DNA of 64,000 nucleotides from CAITSH01 sp945892985. Its GTDB lineage: Bacteria; Pseudomonadota; Gammaproteobacteria; Burkholderiales; SG8-39. Below are positions 55,187 to 64,000 of the stretch, one piece after another (position 1 is the first letter of the stretch; each line of letters opens with the position of its first letter). The notes under the pieces are model-generated. The model had not been told where the DNA came from. It worked only from the letters and a program-made list of their open reading frames with translations, and made no database searches. Location of the stretch: positions 31,522-95,521 of the forward strand of contig CAMDDU010000014.1 in assembly GCA_945892985.1 (NCBI GenBank), read 5' to 3'. A program made the translations under genes and the position numbers.

Positions 55187-55934
55187 GGCTGCCGCCCCAA
55201 GCGCAACCGGTGTCCAGCGCGACAAGATTCGGACGCAAGACCAGACCCAATGCCGACCAGTGGCCACAAACCATGACGTGATCGGCGCTGGCACGGCCGG
55301 GCACATCGAACCAGGGGTAATAACCTGCGGGCGCGCCGCCGATTCCGCCCTTGCTCGCAAACTCCATGCGGCCGTCGGCAGTGCAAAAACGCATTCTGGT
55401 AATGGCGTTGACAATGACGCGCCAGCGGTCTGCGCCGGTAAGTAAAACATCCCAACGGTCAGGTTTGCTGCCGTAGAGCCCTTTCAGAAACGCGCCGTAA
55501 TCGGGGCCACGCAACAGCCGCCCAATTTCGTCTGCGCGTGCGCGCGCGGTGTTGATATCCCACTGCGGCAGCACCCCGGCGTGGACCATGGCATAAGCAC
55601 CCTCGACATGAATCAAGGGGCGCGCCCTGAGCCAGGCGAGCAGTTCATCGCGATCCGGTGCGGCGAGCAGCTCATCCAAGGTGTCGTCGGGACGCAAGCG
55701 TGCGTGCCCCTCCGAAACCGCCAGAAGATGCAGGTCGTGGTTGCCCAGAATCGCCACGCAGCTGTCCCCCAGGGAGCACAGTAGGCGCAAAACAGCGAGC
55801 GATGCGGGGCCGCGATTCACCAAATCGCCGACAAACCAAAGCTTGTCGGCGGACGGATCGAACCGCAGCGAATCGATCAGCCGGCGCAACTCCTCGTAAC
55901 TGCCCTGTACATCACCAATCGCATATACGGACAT
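55107..55934 (-). CDS. apaH: Symmetrical bis(5'-nucleosyl)-tetraphosphatase
   Basis: 275 residues from the ATG at 55934, which reads MSVYAIGDVQGSYEELRRLI. Metallophosphatase motifs: GDVQG (D8), FVGDLVNRGP (D37) and GNHDLHLL (N65-H66). ApaH hydrolyses Ap4A to two ADP and removes Np4-type caps. The gene ends inside the convergent acyltransferase gene (80-bp overlap). comM ends 14 bp upstream on the same strand, so both may be co-transcribed. Confidence 0.94.
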   Translation of the reverse strand: MSVYAIGDVQGSYEELRRLIDSLRFDPSADKLWFVGDLVNRGPASLAVLRLLCSLGDSCVAILGNHDLHLLAVSEGHARLRPDDTLDELLAAPDRDELLAWLRARPLIHVEGAYAMVHAGVLPQWDINTARARADEIGRLLRGPDYGAFLKGLYGSKPDRWDVLLTGADRWRVIVNAITRMRFCTADGRMEFASKGGIGGAPAGYYPWFDVPGRASADHVMVCGHWSALGLVLRPNLVALDTGCAWGGSLTAVRLEDRRVFQQPALGPGRPMPSQ

Positions 55935-55947
55935 CAGCGTACGCGCT

Positions 55948-57459
55948 TCATGCCGCCGCCTGGCGGTCGGCACGACGGTACTGGATCGCCTCGGCGACAT
56001 GCGAAGAACCCAGACCCCCGCCGCCGGCGAGGTCGGCGATGGTACGTGCCAGTTTTAAAATCCGATGATAGGCACGCGCCGACAGCGAGAGCTTGGTAAT
56101 GGCTTGTCGCAGCAGGTTTTCCGCCGCGCCGTCAAGACGGCACAAATCGTCAATCTCACGCGAGCCAAGGTCGACATTGCATTTGCCCTGCCGAGACAGT
56201 TGCAATGCCCGTGCGTGAAGAACCCGCTCCCGCACCGACTGCGAGGACTCGCCGCTTCGGCCCGCCATCAACTCCTCACGCGGTACGGCCGGAACCTCAA
56301 TCTGGATATCAATACGGTCAAGCAGGGGGCCGGATATTTTGTCGCGATAGCGCGCAATTTTGTCCGGGGTGCAGCGGCACCGACCGTCGTAATGGCCAAG
56401 GTACCCGCAGGGGCAGGGGTTCATCGCCGCCACCAGCTGAAAACGCGCCGGAAATTCCGCCTGGCGGGCGGCGCGCGATATGGCCACGCGGCCCGATTCA
56501 AGCGGCTCGCGCATCGCCTCGAGCACGCGCCGGTCAAATTCGGGCAACTCGTCCAGGAACAACACGCCATGGTGGGCGAGGGAAATCTCACCCGGACGCG
56601 GATCGCTGCCGCCGCCCACCAAAGCCACGCTTGAAGCCGAGTGATGCGGAGCCCGGAACGGCCGTCGCCGCCAGTTCTCCAACCTGAAACCGCCGCTGCC
56701 AAGCGATTGCAATGCCGCCGATTCGAGCGCCTCAGCATCGGACAAGGGGGGAAGAATGCCGGCGAAGCGCGCCGCAAGCATGGATTTCCCCGTGCCCGGC
56801 GGGCCGCTCATCAACAGACTGTGCCCTCCGGCTGCAGCAACTTCGAGCGCACGCTTGGCCTGACTCTGTCCTTTTACCTCGGCGAGATCGGGATAGGCGT
56901 TCATGTCATCGCTGGCGGGCGCACTTGCGCTAAATCGCGACAGCCGGGTGTGGCCGGTCAAATGCGCAACGACATCTAGCAGGCCCGCCGCAGGATAAAT
57001 AAGGGCATCGCTGACCAACGCCGCTTCGCCCGCGTTCAGGGTCGGCAAAATAAATGCACGGCCGCTTTTAGCAGCGCGCCAAGTCATGGCAAGCGCGCCG
57101 CGGATGGGTCGCAGTTCACCGGACAAAGACAGTTCGCCAGCAAACTCATATTGCTCGAGTGCATCTGCGGGAATCTGCCGCGTCGCGGCAAGAATTCCAA
57201 GCGCAATCGCAAGATCAAATCGTCCGCTTTCCTTGGGCAGCTCTGCTGGGGCGAGATTAACGGTGATCCGTCGCGCCGGAAAATCAAAGCGGCAATTGGC
57301 GAGCGCCGCGCGCACCCGCTCCCGCGCTTCCTTTACCTCGGCCTCGGGTAATCCGACAATCGTAAAAGCCGGCAGACCATTGGCGAGATGAACCTCGACC
57401 GTGACCGGCGGCGCCTCCAAACCAGAAAGGGCCCGGCTATGCAGAACGGCTAGCGACAT
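55948..57459 (-). CDS. comM: YifB/ComM-type Mg-chelatase-like AAA ATPase
   Basis: 503 residues. It starts MSLAVLHSRALSGLEAPPVTVEVHLANG, the Lon-like ChlI N-terminal fold. The AAA core has the Walker A loop LLMSGPPGTGKSMLAAR (about residues 215-231), Walker B HHGVLFLDELPEF and an arginine finger region, with a Cys-rich insert CPCGYLGHYDGRCRC. ComM is a hexameric helicase that promotes branch migration in natural transformation. Its presence near other housekeeping genes fits a naturally competent lineage, but does not prove competence. Confidence 0.95.
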   Translation of the reverse strand: MSLAVLHSRALSGLEAPPVTVEVHLANGLPAFTIVGLPEAEVKEARERVRAALANCRFDFPARRITVNLAPAELPKESGRFDLAIALGILAATRQIPADALEQYEFAGELSLSGELRPIRGALAMTWRAAKSGRAFILPTLNAGEAALVSDALIYPAAGLLDVVAHLTGHTRLSRFSASAPASDDMNAYPDLAEVKGQSQAKRALEVAAAGGHSLLMSGPPGTGKSMLAARFAGILPPLSDAEALESAALQSLGSGGFRLENWRRRPFRAPHHSASSVALVGGGSDPRPGEISLAHHGVLFLDELPEFDRRVLEAMREPLESGRVAISRAARQAEFPARFQLVAAMNPCPCGYLGHYDGRCRCTPDKIARYRDKISGPLLDRIDIQIEVPAVPREELMAGRSGESSQSVRERVLHARALQLSRQGKCNVDLGSREIDDLCRLDGAAENLLRQAITKLSLSARAYHRILKLARTIADLAGGGGLGSSHVAEAIQYRRADRQAAA

Positions 57460-57544
57460 TCAAGCGCCCAAGGACGCCAAACAACGCAGTCGGGAGGCAA
57501 GCACGCCGTTGGCCAATCCAGCGGCGAACCAGGGGGCTTGTCGC

Positions 57545-57784
57545 TCATTTTTGGGCTTGTTGTTCAAGTTCCACAATTTTTTTCTCTATCACCGCAAGCT
57601 TCTCGCGCGTTCGCATCAACACCTTGGCCTGAACATCAAACTCCTCGCGCGTAACAAGATTGAGCCGGGTGAATACACCCGACAACATGACCTGCAAATT
57701 TTTTTCAAGATCCCTTGCCGGACTGCTGGCCAGGATCTCGCTCATGCGGGCATTTAAATCTTCGACAAATCGCGGTTTCAGCAT
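57545..57784 (-). CDS. ubiK: UbiK-type accessory factor (BMFP domain)
   Basis: 79 residues from the ATG at 57784; an ATG at 57802 adds six. The pattern MLKPRFVEDLNARMSEIL, then LVTREEFDVQAKVLMRTREKLAVIEKKIVELE, is that of YqiC/UbiK, a helical coiled-coil protein that helps the ubiquinone biosynthesis complex at the membrane. It is on the minus strand, divergent from the porin-glnK-amtB operon, and comM lies 85 bp downstream on the same strand. Confidence 0.92.
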   Translation of the reverse strand: MLKPRFVEDLNARMSEILASSPARDLEKNLQVMLSGVFTRLNLVTREEFDVQAKVLMRTREKLAVIEKKIVELEQQAQK

Positions 57785-57872
57785 ATTGAAATCACCAATC
57801 ATATGAATTATGGCCAAGAGGCAAGTGTAGCGCCCTGCGTTAATAACGAACCAAGCCCTTATTCGGACTACG

Positions 57873-57887
57873 GCACCACTTCGGTGC
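57873..57887. promoter_or_regulatory. NtrC-type binding site
   Basis: GCACC-ACTTC-GGTGC, a perfect match to the NtrC consensus GCACY-N5-RGTGC. It lies about 95 bp upstream of the sigma-54 promoter of the porin-glnK-amtB operon, the usual enhancer distance. Confidence 0.75.
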
Positions 57888-57980
57888 AAACACCGCCGCT
57901 CCCGCTTCAACCCAGTGCGAGGGGGAGTCGCTATTTTGCCGCATCCATAACAATGCTCTGATTTTAATGGGAATAAAAGC

Positions 57981-57996
57981 TGGCACGACCTCTGCT
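57981..57996 (+). promoter_or_regulatory. Sigma-54 promoter of the porin-glnK-amtB operon
   Basis: TGGCACGACCTCTGCT against the consensus TGGCACG-N4-TTGCW, with only one mismatch in the -12 box. The GG and GC dinucleotides have the strict 10-base spacing. It is 49 bp before the porin ATG. Confidence 0.8.
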
Positions 57997-58044
57997 GAAT
58001 ACCTTTTGCAGTTTCATTCCATTTACAACAGGAAGGGGGTGTCC

Positions 58045-59342
<1,298 letters not shown>

Positions 59343-59353
59343 AGGGAAACAAC

Positions 59354-60838
59354 ATGAAAAACCTAATTGCTCTGCTCGTGCTGGTTGGCGCCATAGGATT
59401 TGGCGGCTATGCCCTTGCCGAGGACAAACCCGCGGCTCCGGCTGCCGCTAGCGCCACCGCGGTCGCAGCACCAGCTGCCGCGACTCCTGCTACTGCTGCC
59501 GCGCCGACACCCGTGCCAAACAAGGGCGACGTTGCCTGGATGCTCGTCTGCACCGCGATGGTGTTACTGATGAGTGTCCCTGCACTGGCCCTGTTCTATG
59601 GTGGCATGGTCCGCTCCAAGAACATCCTGTCGGTGTTGATGCAGGTGTTCGTGGTATTCTCGCTGATCACAGTGCTCTGGTGCGTTTATGGCTACAGCCT
59701 GGCATTTACTGAAGGCAATGCCTACTTTGGCGGCTTCGACCGGCTGTTCCTGAAAGGAAGCTTCGACGCGGCCAAGGGTGAGTTCGCCATGGCTGCGACA
59801 TTCAGCAAAGGCGTGGTCATTCCCGAGCTGGTGTTCGTGGCGTTCCAGGCCACCTTCGCAGCGATTACCGTCTGCCTGATTCTGGGTGCCTTCGCCGAAC
59901 GCGTGAAGTTCTCCGCCGTGCTGATTTTCGCAGTGCTGTGGTTCACTTTCGCCTACGCGCCGATCGCCCACATGGTCTGGTTCTGGATGGGACCGGATGC
60001 TTACACCGATCCGAAGCTGGTCGACGAGCTCAATGCCAAGGCCGGTATGCTCTGGCAGTGGGGCGCGCTTGATTTCGCCGGCGGTACCGTGGTGCACATC
60101 AATGCCGGTGTTGCCGGTCTGGTGGGCTCCTACATGATTGGCAAGCGTATCGGCTTCGGCAAGGAAGCGCTGTCGCCACACAACGTGCCCATGACCATGA
60201 TCGGTGCGGCGCTGCTGTGGTTCGGTTGGTTTGGTTTCAACGCCGGTTCGGCGCTCGAAGCCAACAACTCTGCCGCGCTCGCCTTCATCAACACCTTCCT
60301 CGCAACCGCTTGCGCAGTATTGTCCTGGATCTTCTTTGAGTGGATTTTCAAGGGCAAACCCTCGATGCTCGGTGCCGCGTCTGGTGCGGTTGCGGGCCTG
60401 GTCGCCATCACACCGGCTGCCGGTAACGTTGGCATACCCGGCGCGTTTGTGATCGGCTCGCTCGCGGGCGTGGTTTGCCTTTGGGGCGTGAGCGGCCTGA
60501 AGAGGCTTCTCGGCGCGGATGACTCGCTCGACGTATTTGGCGTACATGCCCTGGGCGGCATCCTCGGCGCGCTGCTGACCGGTATCTTCAACTCACCCGA
60601 GCTTGGCGGCCCCGGACTTGTCACCGACTGGGTTACCGGCAAAACCGGCTTCCCCGGCTATGGCGAACAGTTGATGATTCAGGCCAAGGCCGTCGGCGTG
60701 ACCATCATCTGGTCGGCAGTCGTCGCCTTCGTCTCTTTCAAGATTGCCGATATCCTGGTCGGGCTGCGTGTGTCCGAAGAGGAAGAGCGCGAAGGTCTGG
60801 ACGTCACGTCACACGGCGAATCCGCCTACCGCAACTAG
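59354..60838 (+). CDS. amtB: Ammonium transporter
   Basis: 494 residues. The N-terminus is a signal peptide (LIALLVLVGAIGFGGYALAE) followed by an Ala/Pro-rich stretch (about 24-60). About eleven membrane helices come next. Family features include DVAWMLVCTAMVLLMSVPALALFYGGM, DFAGGTVVHINAGVAGLVGS with the pore histidine, and FGVHALGGILGALLTGI with the second pore histidine. The cytoplasmic C-terminus (EEEEREGLDVTSHGESAYRN) is the GlnK-binding end. It takes up ammonium under limitation. A strong terminator follows. Confidence 0.97.
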   Translation: MKNLIALLVLVGAIGFGGYALAEDKPAAPAAASATAVAAPAAATPATAAAPTPVPNKGDVAWMLVCTAMVLLMSVPALALFYGGMVRSKNILSVLMQVFVVFSLITVLWCVYGYSLAFTEGNAYFGGFDRLFLKGSFDAAKGEFAMAATFSKGVVIPELVFVAFQATFAAITVCLILGAFAERVKFSAVLIFAVLWFTFAYAPIAHMVWFWMGPDAYTDPKLVDELNAKAGMLWQWGALDFAGGTVVHINAGVAGLVGSYMIGKRIGFGKEALSPHNVPMTMIGAALLWFGWFGFNAGSALEANNSAALAFINTFLATACAVLSWIFFEWIFKGKPSMLGAASGAVAGLVAITPAAGNVGIPGAFVIGSLAGVVCLWGVSGLKRLLGADDSLDVFGVHALGGILGALLTGIFNSPELGGPGLVTDWVTGKTGFPGYGEQLMIQAKAVGVTIIWSAVVAFVSFKIADILVGLRVSEEEEREGLDVTSHGESAYRN

Positions 60839-60904
60839 ATCAGAAGGGGGGTCAAGGCTCCCGTCAACGCGAGCAGGGGCCATCCCTGCAAAGGCTGGTC
60901 TTTC

Positions 60905-60934
60905 AAGGGGTGCCGCTATTGGCACCCCTTTTTT
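60905..60934 (+). terminator. Rho-independent terminator of the porin-glnK-amtB operon
   Basis: AAGGGGTGCC, loop GCTATT, GGCACCCCTT, then TTTT. The 10-bp perfect stem lies 67 bp after the amtB stop. Confidence 0.9.
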
Positions 60935-61072
60935 ATGCCTGTTCTTGACGGCGACGCTCTTGTCCAAACCCTGATGTATCGCGACGGCCGGCGCGATTTA
61001 TAATATGCCGGCTTCAGTCTCCACATCCTCCTAGCATCATTCCACCGTATCAACGCAGCCAAAGGAAACCGC

Positions 61073-61777
61073 ATGGGCCTCGCCATTCCCGCTTGGGAAA
61101 CCCCGTCATTGCCGATCATCGGCACCACAGATCGTTTTCCGGTGCGCCGCATTTTTTGCGTCGGCCGCAATTATGTTGAACACCAGAAGGAAATGGGCGG
61201 TGACGGCAAAGAGCCACCATTCTTTTTTATAAAATCATCCCACTCGTTGGTAGCGGTCAACACGGACGAAACGGCAAAGATCCATTACCCGCCCAAGACC
61301 GCGAACTACCACTGGGAAACCGAGCTGGTGGCCGTGCTTTCACAGGGCGGCACGCGAATCTCCGCCGCAGATGCAAACAAGCACATCTGGGGCTATGCCA
61401 TCGGCTTTGACATGACACGCCGCGACCTGCAGCAGGTTGGCAAGGACAATGGACGCCCCTGGGATTTTGGCAAGGATTTCGACGAGGCCGCTCCGATCGG
61501 CGCGGTGACTCCGGCCAGCAAGATCGGCCATCCGGGCAACGGACAGCTCTGGCTCAAGGTCAACGGTGCCGAGCGCCAGCGCAGCGATATCAACATGATG
61601 ATCTGGAACATCCCCGACACCATCGCGTTCCTGTCGCAGTACTACTACCTGGAGCCGGGTGACATCATCATGACCGGGACACCCGCGGGGGTCGGGGCGG
61701 CCAAACCCGGCGATAAACTCGTTGCCGGAATCGATGGTTTGGGCGAGTTGAAAATCGAGATTACCGCGGCGCGGTAA
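61073..61777 (+). CDS. Fumarylacetoacetate hydrolase (FAH) family protein
   Basis: 234 residues, the short FAH type. The N-terminal RRIFCVGRNYVEHQKEMGG, metal-binding region with ETELVAVLSQGG, GYAIGFDMTRRDLQQVGK and the C-terminal PGDIIMTGTPAGVGAAKPGD are present. Such enzymes hydrolyse or decarboxylate acylpyruvates or related 1,3-diketones. The substrate is not shown. It stands alone between two terminators. Confidence 0.92.
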   Translation: MGLAIPAWETPSLPIIGTTDRFPVRRIFCVGRNYVEHQKEMGGDGKEPPFFFIKSSHSLVAVNTDETAKIHYPPKTANYHWETELVAVLSQGGTRISAADANKHIWGYAIGFDMTRRDLQQVGKDNGRPWDFGKDFDEAAPIGAVTPASKIGHPGNGQLWLKVNGAERQRSDINMMIWNIPDTIAFLSQYYYLEPGDIIMTGTPAGVGAAKPGDKLVAGIDGLGELKIEITAAR

Positions 61778-61794
61778 ATGCTGCGCATTACGTA

Positions 61795-61820
61795 AAAAGG
61801 GAGGCGCGAGCCTCCCTTTT
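61795..61820. terminator. Bidirectional rho-independent terminator
   Basis: AAAA, GGGAGGC, loop GCGA, GCCTCCC, TTTT. It lies between the convergent FAH and MFS genes and could end both transcripts, as both strands have T-runs after the stem. Confidence 0.85.
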
Positions 61821-61867
61821 CCATTTCCGATACCTCCGCCCGGCACAACGACGGCCGGGCGATGCGC

Positions 61868-63157
61868 CTAGTCACTTTGGCGACAATGGGTTTCACGCGC
61901 AAACACAAGTAACAGCATGCTAAGAATCAGCCACGCAAGCATGAGCGAAAATCCGGTCCGATACGCGGCAAAATCGTAAGTACGCACGCCGTCGGTAATT
62001 TGGCCACCCCACATGCGGTCAAGAACCCAACCGACTGCAGGTTGCAACAGCATGCCCCCCATCATATTTCCCGTGTTGGCAATACCGCTGGTCGTTCCAG
62101 CGAGACGGATCGGCGTCGATTCCTTGCAAAATGCAAAGGTCAGAATAACCGCCCCGGAAACAATGCCGATAACGGAAAATATAATGTAAAGAAGACCAAG
62201 CGGCAGCCCGGGCTTGAGCCAGACCAGGCTCCAGCCAACAAAGCTGATTGCAAGACCCGCCATATAGACGGGCTTTCTGCGCCCGATGCGATCTGACAAG
62301 GCCCCGCAAAGCGGTCCGCCCAAGCCCCATGCCAAAAGCAATCCAGACGTCATCAGCGCGGCGTGTGCGGTGCTGACGCCGTAATGCGTAACCAGGAATG
62401 GCACGCCCCACAAGCCGGCAAAGACCAGAATTGGCGCGGAAAATCCGCCGGCGACGAAAAACATCAAGCACACATTCCGATAGCCCAGCACTTCGCGCAA
62501 TCCGGCGACAAGGGAAGTGCCAGCCACATGCGAAGCGCCGGTGGGGGCGTGACTGCGAAATCCTTTGGCTACCGGATCATCGCGTACCAGCCACCACATC
62601 AAAGCACAAAGCAGTGCCGTCAACGCTGCACCACCGAGCATCACGGCACGCCAACCAAAACTGTCCGCGACAATGCGCAAAGGCGCGCCGGCGCCAACTG
62701 CCCCAAGCATTCCGGTTAGCAGCGCAAGGCCGGAAACCAAAGCGAAGCGAGTCGGTGCAAACCAATGGGCGGCGAGCTTTAGCATGGCCACAAACGCGAC
62801 GCCCACAGAAGCGCCAATCAGCAGGCGGCCCAGACCCGCACCAGTGTAGTTCGTCGACAAAGCAAAGGCGGCCGTTCCCAGCGCAGCAAAACCCGCGCCC
62901 AGGGTCAAGACACGACGAGGACCCCAGCGATCAACAAGCAAACCGGTGGGAATCTGGATCCCGACATAGCTGTAGAAATAAAAGGCGGAAAGATTGCCAA
63001 GCGCAGCCGCACCGATTGAAAATTCGGTCATCAATTCGCGCGTGATTACCGCCGGCGTTACCCGCTGGAAAAAACCGATGAAATACAAGGCGGCGCCCAA
63101 ACCCCACACCAGAAAGGCCAGCATCAGCGGCGGGAAGGGGGGGGGCGTGCGGGGCAT
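61868..63157 (-). CDS. Major facilitator superfamily transporter
   Basis: 429 residues with about twelve membrane helices. The loop between helices 2 and 3 carries the MFS motif LVDRWGPRRVLTLGAGFAALG. The second half repeats it as LCGALSDRIGRRKPVYMAGL. The N-terminus YFIGFFQRVTPAVITREL resembles the hexuronate/phthalate-type or UhpC-like groups. The substrate is unknown. It is on the minus strand between FAH and the rhodanese gene. Confidence 0.9.
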   Translation of the reverse strand: MPRTPPPFPPLMLAFLVWGLGAALYFIGFFQRVTPAVITRELMTEFSIGAAALGNLSAFYFYSYVGIQIPTGLLVDRWGPRRVLTLGAGFAALGTAAFALSTNYTGAGLGRLLIGASVGVAFVAMLKLAAHWFAPTRFALVSGLALLTGMLGAVGAGAPLRIVADSFGWRAVMLGGAALTALLCALMWWLVRDDPVAKGFRSHAPTGASHVAGTSLVAGLREVLGYRNVCLMFFVAGGFSAPILVFAGLWGVPFLVTHYGVSTAHAALMTSGLLLAWGLGGPLCGALSDRIGRRKPVYMAGLAISFVGWSLVWLKPGLPLGLLYIIFSVIGIVSGAVILTFAFCKESTPIRLAGTTSGIANTGNMMGGMLLQPAVGWVLDRMWGGQITDGVRTYDFAAYRTGFSLMLAWLILSMLLLVFARETHCRQSD

Positions 63158-63223
63158 GTTCAGATACGGCGGGACAAAACGACAAAACGCGAATAAGCGC
63201 TGGCAAACATAGCATGCCTCAGG

Positions 63224-63610
63224 TCAAAACTGCTCCCAGGGTAGCCCCTCGAAACGCCAACCCGATGTGGAGTTGCGTTGATGATGCTCATTGAGCTCAC
63301 CCTCAAACCCGTGCAAAACGTTATAGACGTTGGAAAACCCCGCGTGTTCAAGCGCACTACCGGCATCGAGGGAACGGTTTCCGCTGCGGCAAATTATTAT
63401 CACCGGCCGGTTCACGCTCGCGGCCTTCTTTACCTGCGAGGCAAAATGCGGATTGATCTCCCAGTCCGGGCCGTCATTCCACGGAATCATCATCGCACCG
63501 ACGGGATGACCAACGAAAAGAAATTCCATTTCGCTGCGGCAGTCGACGAAAAGCGCGTCCGGATTAGCCTGCAGGTATGCATAGGCCTGACGGGGCTCAA
63601 GATGCTTCAT
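63224..63610 (-). CDS. Single-domain rhodanese-like protein
   Basis: 128 residues. The rhodanese fold spans most of the chain, with ALFVDCRSEMEFLFVGHPVGA and the active-site loop IICRSGNRSLDAG, in which C74 is the sulfur-accepting residue. Single-domain rhodaneses transfer sulfur to cyanide, proteins or tRNA pathways. A short 66-bp gap separates it from the MFS gene on the same strand. No clear sulfur pathway gene is next to it. Confidence 0.92.
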   Translation of the reverse strand: MKHLEPRQAYAYLQANPDALFVDCRSEMEFLFVGHPVGAMMIPWNDGPDWEINPHFASQVKKAASVNRPVIIICRSGNRSLDAGSALEHAGFSNVYNVLHGFEGELNEHHQRNSTSGWRFEGLPWEQF

Positions 63611-63685
63611 TGGAAACAGAGTGATATTGAAGAATTTGTAGTATAGCCGTGCATCGACAAAAGCCGAAACAAAGGTAAATATTCA

Positions 63686-63714
63686 TTGACAAACAGATAC
63701 TTACGCTGTATTTT
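63686..63714 (+). promoter_or_regulatory. Sigma-70-type promoter near the right edge
   Basis: TTGACA (63686-63691), a 17-bp spacer and TATTTT (63709-63714). The -35 is perfect and the -10 fair. It points to the partial gene at 63956, about 240 bp downstream. Confidence 0.6.
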
Positions 63715-63883
63715 CATCTCCTACGCGTCGATTTGTATTCAAGCTTGCGGGCGCCGCCGATTGGTCTGCGTTGCAGATTCACGCCGGCGAGAAAAAATAC
63801 CGCTAAAGAGAGTGCGCGCCCGTTTAGCGTGGCAGCCGAACGAGGGGAGTTATTTTTAGGCTCATATAGCGAATAATGTTGGT

Positions 63884-63900
63884 GGCTCATCTGGTGAGCC
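63884..63900 (+). other. Hairpin in the leader of the last partial gene
   Basis: GGCTCA, loop TCTGG, TGAGCC. The left arm repeats GGCTCAT of 63859-63865. It may be a leader structure or part of a mobile-element end. Confidence 0.4.
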
Positions 63901-63955
63901 TGTGGGGGCGGAAACTGGCAGTGTGGCGCAAAGGCGCTGGACCAGGAGACGCGAA

Positions 63956-64000
63956 ATGAGGACTAGGGAATTGGCAAGGTTGATAAGCACTCTGGGCAAG
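63956..64000 (+). CDS. Start of an unidentified gene, cut by the right edge
   Basis: ATG at 63956 with AGGAG about 8 bases upstream. Only fifteen codons are visible, reading MRTRELARLISTLGK. The pattern ELxxLIxxLxK occurs at the start of some IS1595-like transposases, but fifteen residues are too few to name the family. Confidence 0.5.
   Translation, partial: MRTRELARLISTLGK

Larger units (their letters stand above)
63611..63955. other. 345-bp region without a complete gene
   Basis: It contains the promoter at 63686-63714, a GGCTCAT direct repeat (63859-63865 and 63884-63890) and a hairpin (63884-63900), then a leader to the partial gene at 63956. Nothing else was recognised. Confidence 0.5.

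Overview
The window looks like the chromosome of a betaproteobacterium. This rests on gene content and order: several Bug (TctC-type) tricarboxylate receptors, a tlpA-aroQ-accB-accC-prmA-DUF3426 run, a pilG-pilH-pilI-pilJ-chpA cluster, a torF-type porin beside glnK-amtB, and high-GC coding sequence with short AT-rich intergenic patches. A Rhodocyclales or Nitrosomonadales relative is my best guess, by inference only. No rRNA, tRNA or CRISPR array was seen.

Left part (1-26 kb): a hydantoinase/oxoprolinase pair (hyuB cut by the edge, hyuA) and a small unknown protein lie on the minus strand. A signalling patch follows, with an atypical single-domain receiver, a Cro/CI-like regulator, a LuxR-type response regulator and a CHASE-PAS-PAS hybrid kinase. 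Next come a fused FAD/Fe-S dehydrogenase and a DsbA-like protein. A GntR/FCD regulator then stands divergent from a catabolic run of nine plus-strand genes: a class V aminotransferase, three Bug receptors, two enoyl-CoA hydratases, a GlcG-like protein, a Gfo/Idh/MocA oxidoreductase and a class III CoA-transferase. They probably take up and break down an unidentified organic acid. A minus-strand run of glpD, a HAD phosphatase and a TauE/SafE permease closes this part.

Middle (26-36 kb): a complete core of the type IV pilus chemosensory (Pil-Chp) system sits on the minus strand, led by pilG and ending with a 1782-residue multi-Hpt ChpA. Upstream of pilG are two similar promoter-like modules that look like a local duplication. 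Downstream of chpA, in the 656-bp gap to glpD, a plus-strand stem-loop and a strong intrinsic terminator suggest a small RNA.

Right part (36-64 kb): mostly core genes. These include rubredoxin, thiD, thiE, hemL, mscL, mgtE, and a minus-strand run of mpl, an esterase, an RNB ribonuclease, tonB and mtgA. Then come a nucleotidyltransferase-like gene, tlpA, aroQ, accB, accC, prmA, a DUF3426 protein, a PfkB kinase, a glycine-zipper lipoprotein, an acyltransferase, apaH, comM and ubiK. The porin-glnK-amtB operon is preceded by a near-consensus sigma-54 promoter and a consensus NtrC palindrome, so it is probably nitrogen regulated. An FAH-family hydrolase, an MFS transporter and a rhodanese follow. 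At the right edge a good sigma-70-type promoter, a GGCTCAT repeat/hairpin and the first 15 codons of a new gene may mark the end of a mobile element.
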